Source: an uncultured Kordia sp.
GTDB taxonomy: Bacteria; Bacteroidota; Bacteroidia; Flavobacteriales; Flavobacteriaceae
DNA: 8,192 bases
Reading direction: 5' to 3'
NCBI GenBank assembly: GCA_913054565.1
Contig: CAJXHW010000072.1
Span: forward strand, 1 to 8,192
The notes below the pieces were generated by a model. That model had not been told where the DNA came from, made no database searches, and saw nothing but the letters and a program-made list of their open reading frames with translations. Positions 6,172 to 8,192 of the stretch are shown here, piece after piece. Positions within the stretch are counted from its first letter, which is position 1. Each line of letters begins with the position of its first letter. Made by a program: the position numbers and the translations under genes.

Positions 6172-7209
6172 TTATATCTTTTTTCGCTTCTTCAACACAT
6201 CATGTGTTAAGACAGCATACTCTTTTCTATTTTTTACAATAGCAATTGCACTAAAGAGCGCTTCAGTAAATGAACTTGCGTCTGCAATACCCTTTCCTGC
6301 TATTTCATATGCAGTGCCATGATCTGGAGACGTTCTTACTTCAGATAATCCAGCTGTATAGTTCACACCATTACCGAAGGTTAATGTTTTAAACGGTATT
6401 AAACCTTGATCATGATATGATGCTATAATAGCATCAAACTTTTTATAATTGTTAGAACCAAAAAAACTATCTGCTGCATATGGACCAAAAACCATAACCT
6501 TATTATTATATAACGACTCAATTGCAGGTTTTAACACCTCATCATCTTCCTTTCCAATAATACCATTATCACCAGAATGCGGATTGATTCCTAAAACAGC
6601 AATTTTTGGTTTACTTATTCTGAAGTCTTTTTTTAAAGATTCATTTATAGTGGTTATTTTTTCTTTTATAAGCTCTGGAGTAATTTCACTAGCTACATCC
6701 TTTACAGCCACATGATCCGTTAGTAAACCAACCTTCAACTCATCTGAGACCATAAACATTAAAGCGTTTCCTTTTAATTCTTTTGCTAAAAAATTGGTGT
6801 GTCCAGGAAACGCAAAGTCTTCTGATTGAATATTTGCTTTGTTAATTGGCGCTGTTAATAAAGCATCAATTTTTTTATCTTTTAAAGCTTCTGTAGCAGA
6901 CTTTAACGACAAAATAGCATATTTCCCCGCCTCTTTAGTTTCTTTGCCAAAGTCGAAATTAAACGACTCGTCCCAAAGATTAATGATGTTTAATTTTTTA
7001 TCTACCAACCTATCTAACGATTCAATTTTTTGTGTTTGAGTGGTTAAACTCAAATGCTTTTTTAAAAATTGGATTGCCTTTTGAGACGCAAATAACACTG
7101 GCGTACAAAAATCAAACATTCTAGGATCAGCAAATGTTTTTAATATAATTTCTGCCCCTATGCCATTCAAGTCTCCTATTGATATTCCTACAATTATTTT
7201 TTTATCCAT
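6172..7209 (-). CDS. pdxA: 4-hydroxythreonine-4-phosphate dehydrogenase
   Basis: PdxA oxidises 4-phosphohydroxy-L-threonine with NAD(P), giving a product that PdxJ joins with deoxyxylulose phosphate to make pyridoxine phosphate (vitamin B6). The 345 residues are full length. The three metal-binding histidines are present in their motifs: H166 (TDHVAVK), H211 (INPHSGDNG) and H266 (SYHDQGL). These numbers match E. coli PdxA. H137 in FPGHTNF and the substrate-binding residues K274, N283 and R292 also match. DPR and GIGAE near the N terminus are typical. It is divergent from ribE, with 99 bases between the start codons, and lies 89 bases before the DUF177 gene, which has its own promoter. The identification is secure. 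Confidence 0.97.
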   Translation of the reverse strand: MDKKIIVGISIGDLNGIGAEIILKTFADPRMFDFCTPVLFASQKAIQFLKKHLSLTTQTQKIESLDRLVDKKLNIINLWDESFNFDFGKETKEAGKYAILSLKSATEALKDKKIDALLTAPINKANIQSEDFAFPGHTNFLAKELKGNALMFMVSDELKVGLLTDHVAVKDVASEITPELIKEKITTINESLKKDFRISKPKIAVLGINPHSGDNGIIGKEDDEVLKPAIESLYNNKVMVFGPYAADSFFGSNNYKKFDAIIASYHDQGLIPFKTLTFGNGVNYTAGLSEVRTSPDHGTAYEIAGKGIADASSFTEALFSAIAIVKNRKEYAVLTHDVLKKRKKI

Positions 7210-7270
7210 ATTCTTATGATGAATCTCTACATTTATATACTACAATAGCAAGCTAAAAGTAATTTTATTG

Positions 7271-7278
7271 TAATTTTG
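7271..7278 (+). promoter_or_regulatory. Possible -7 box for ribE
   Basis: TAATTTTG matches TANNTTTG exactly and would give a leader of about 24 bases before the ribE ATG. No matching -33 TTG is seen at 17-23 bases upstream. It also contains the TTG of the unused upstream start, which supports the ATG at 7309. Confidence 0.35.
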
Positions 7279-7283
7279 AAACA

Positions 7284-7291
7284 CAAAAGTA
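7284..7291 (-). promoter_or_regulatory. Possible -7 box for pdxA
   Basis: The minus strand reads TACTTTTG, an exact TANNTTTG match, giving a leader of about 65-70 bases before pdxA. It faces the proposed ribE box only 5 bases away. No clear -33 element is visible, so the assignment is tentative. Confidence 0.3.
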
Positions 7292-7308
7292 ACCAATTAA
7301 TTATTAAA

Positions 7309-7896
7309 ATGTTTACAGGGATAATAGAAACACTCGGAAAGGTTGTCAATATTGAAAAAGAAGGGACTAATATTCACTTCACAATACAAAGTAATTTTAC
7401 TCAAGAGTTAAAAATTGACCAAAGTGTAGCTCATAACGGCGTATGCTTAACCGTTGTTGCTATTAATGATGATGAATATGTTGTTACCGCAATTCAAGAA
7501 ACCCTAATCAAAACAAACTTAAATAACCTAACCGTTAACACTTTAGTAAACCTAGAGCGTGGCATGAAACTTGGCGACCGACTTGATGGACATATCGTTC
7601 AAGGACATGTTGATCAAACTGGAAAATGCATTGCTATAAAAGAAGAAAACGGAAGTTGGTTGTTTACATTTCAATATGACACCAATCATGGAAACGTTAC
7701 AATAGAAAAAGGATCGATTACAATTAATGGTACAAGTTTAACAGTAGTAAACTCAAATATTAATGAGTTTAGTGTAGCTATAATACCTTACACTTTTGAA
7801 AATACAATTTTCAAAAACATGAAAATTGACGACAGTGTAAACTTAGAATTTGATGTAATTGGAAAATATGTAGCTCGACTACATAACAGAAACTAA
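7309..7896 (+). CDS. ribE: Riboflavin synthase, alpha chain
   Basis: This enzyme dismutates two 6,7-dimethyl-8-ribityllumazine molecules into riboflavin and a pyrimidine, the last step of vitamin B2 synthesis. The 195-residue protein starts MFTGIIETLG, the family hallmark, so the ATG at 7309 is chosen over a TTG at 7276. It shows the internal two-fold repeat: NGVCLTV (43-49) in the first barrel and NGTSLTV (140-146) in the second, with the linking motif GDRLDGHIVQGHVD (89-102). The conserved C46 of the first barrel is present. IPYTFENT (159-166) replaces the more usual IPHTLENT, a mild change. No FMN riboswitch is visible in the 99-base upstream gap. The stop codon directly abuts the stop of the convergent small gene. 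Confidence 0.97.
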   Translation: MFTGIIETLGKVVNIEKEGTNIHFTIQSNFTQELKIDQSVAHNGVCLTVVAINDDEYVVTAIQETLIKTNLNNLTVNTLVNLERGMKLGDRLDGHIVQGHVDQTGKCIAIKEENGSWLFTFQYDTNHGNVTIEKGSITINGTSLTVVNSNINEFSVAIIPYTFENTIFKNMKIDDSVNLEFDVIGKYVARLHNRN

Positions 7897-8091
7897 TTAT
7901 TTCTTTTTTAAAGACTTTTTAATACCGTAAAACAAACCGGCAAGCACTAAAGCAATTACCCCCCCATCAACTGGCAACTGTGGTGGACCTTGTTGTGCTG
8001 GTGGCGGTGGAGCATCTTGTGCAAATACCGTTGGGACAACTACCAGAAGCAGTATAGTAAGTAAAAAAATATTTTTGTTTTTATTTCCCAT
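7897..8091 (-). CDS. Small exported protein with PID-CTERM-like sorting tail
   Basis: This 64-residue protein has a lysine-containing N end, a hydrophobic signal (about 8-23) with a probable cleavage site after VFA (24), and a Pro/Gln-rich spacer (27-40). It ends in PVDGG (40-44), a hydrophobic helix (about 44-57) and a KKSLKKK tail. This three-part end (short motif, membrane helix, basic tail) is how C-terminal sorting signals look. The motif resembles the flavobacterial PID-CTERM type, here with Val in place of Ile. Almost nothing is left between the two signals, so the mature protein would be only a Pro-rich peptide, or a small membrane protein if it is not processed. The function is unknown. 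The family call rests on recall of the motif. It converges on ribE with no bases between the stop codons. Confidence 0.65.
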   Translation of the reverse strand: MGNKNKNIFLLTILLLVVVPTVFAQDAPPPPAQQGPPQLPVDGGVIALVLAGLFYGIKKSLKKK

Positions 8092-8122
8092 AAGTTGTTA
8101 AAATATTAAAAAAAAAATGTTC

Positions 8123-8140
8123 TGTCCAAATAATCGGACA
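8123..8140 (-). other. Short inverted repeat upstream of the small exported protein gene
   Basis: TGTCC (8123-8127) and GGACA (8136-8140) pair around an 8-base loop. On the minus strand a run of ten T residues begins 5 bases later (8109-8118), ahead of the ATG at 8091. The remaining bases to the window end show no gene. On the minus strand TTAATTTG (8141-8148) is a near match to the -7 box, so the repeat may lie just after the transcription start. It may be chance. Confidence 0.3.
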
Positions 8141-8192
8141 AATTAATCATCGGAATTCAAACAATTGGTAAAACACAATTTACTGAGCGAAT

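Noticed and set aside
7276..7308. TTG start extending riboflavin synthase by 11 residues
   Set aside because: The family begins at MFTGIIE, and the TTG lies within a -7 promoter box match.
7210..7308. FMN riboswitch upstream of ribE
   Set aside because: The 99-base gap is too short and lacks the conserved G-rich RFN-element blocks.

Overview
The window looks like a chromosomal core region of a member of the Flavobacteriaceae (phylum Bacteroidota). The DNA is AT-rich, there are no obvious Shine-Dalgarno sequences, and upstream regions carry matches to the Bacteroidota -7 promoter box TANNTTTG. The gene order DUF177 - rpmF - fabH - accB - accC, with pdxA upstream and riboflavin synthase divergent, is one I recall from flavobacteria. 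No mobile element, tRNA, rRNA or CRISPR array is visible.

Layout. At the left edge is the 3' part of a plus-strand anti-sigma factor (RskA type), ending in a hairpin terminator. Convergent to it is a two-gene minus-strand unit: a DAO-family FAD oxidoreductase, then a GreA/GreB-like protein joined to it by an ATGA overlap. Upstream of that unit, and separated from it by a strong terminator, is the minus-strand fatty-acid block fabH - accB - accC. It starts with malonyl-ACP condensation (FabH) and includes two of the subunits that make malonyl-CoA: biotin carboxyl carrier and biotin carboxylase. The carboxyltransferase genes are not in the window. Further upstream are rpmF (ribosomal protein L32) and a DUF177/YceD gene, which share a promoter and end in a GAAA-loop terminator, and then pdxA (vitamin B6). 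Divergent from pdxA is ribE (riboflavin synthase alpha chain). It ends directly against the stop codon of a small secreted or membrane protein with a PID-CTERM-like sorting tail.

The most striking observation is in accB. Reading upstream of the first usable ATG at 4069, the expected N-terminal helix of AccB is fully present in frame. It is preceded by a well-placed ATG ATG GAT TTA, but the next codon is TAA (4130-4132). Either this is an error or mutation in a normally essential gene, or translation begins internally, or a five-codon reading frame controls AccB synthesis. The second point of note is the Gre-like protein, which keeps the two acidic residues of the Gre coiled-coil tip although it is shorter and diverged and is translationally coupled to an oxidoreductase. 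Several hairpins and palindromes in the acc/fab region may set expression ratios.

Gene identities rest on reading motifs by eye. Promoters are consensus matches in AT-rich DNA, so most carry low confidence.
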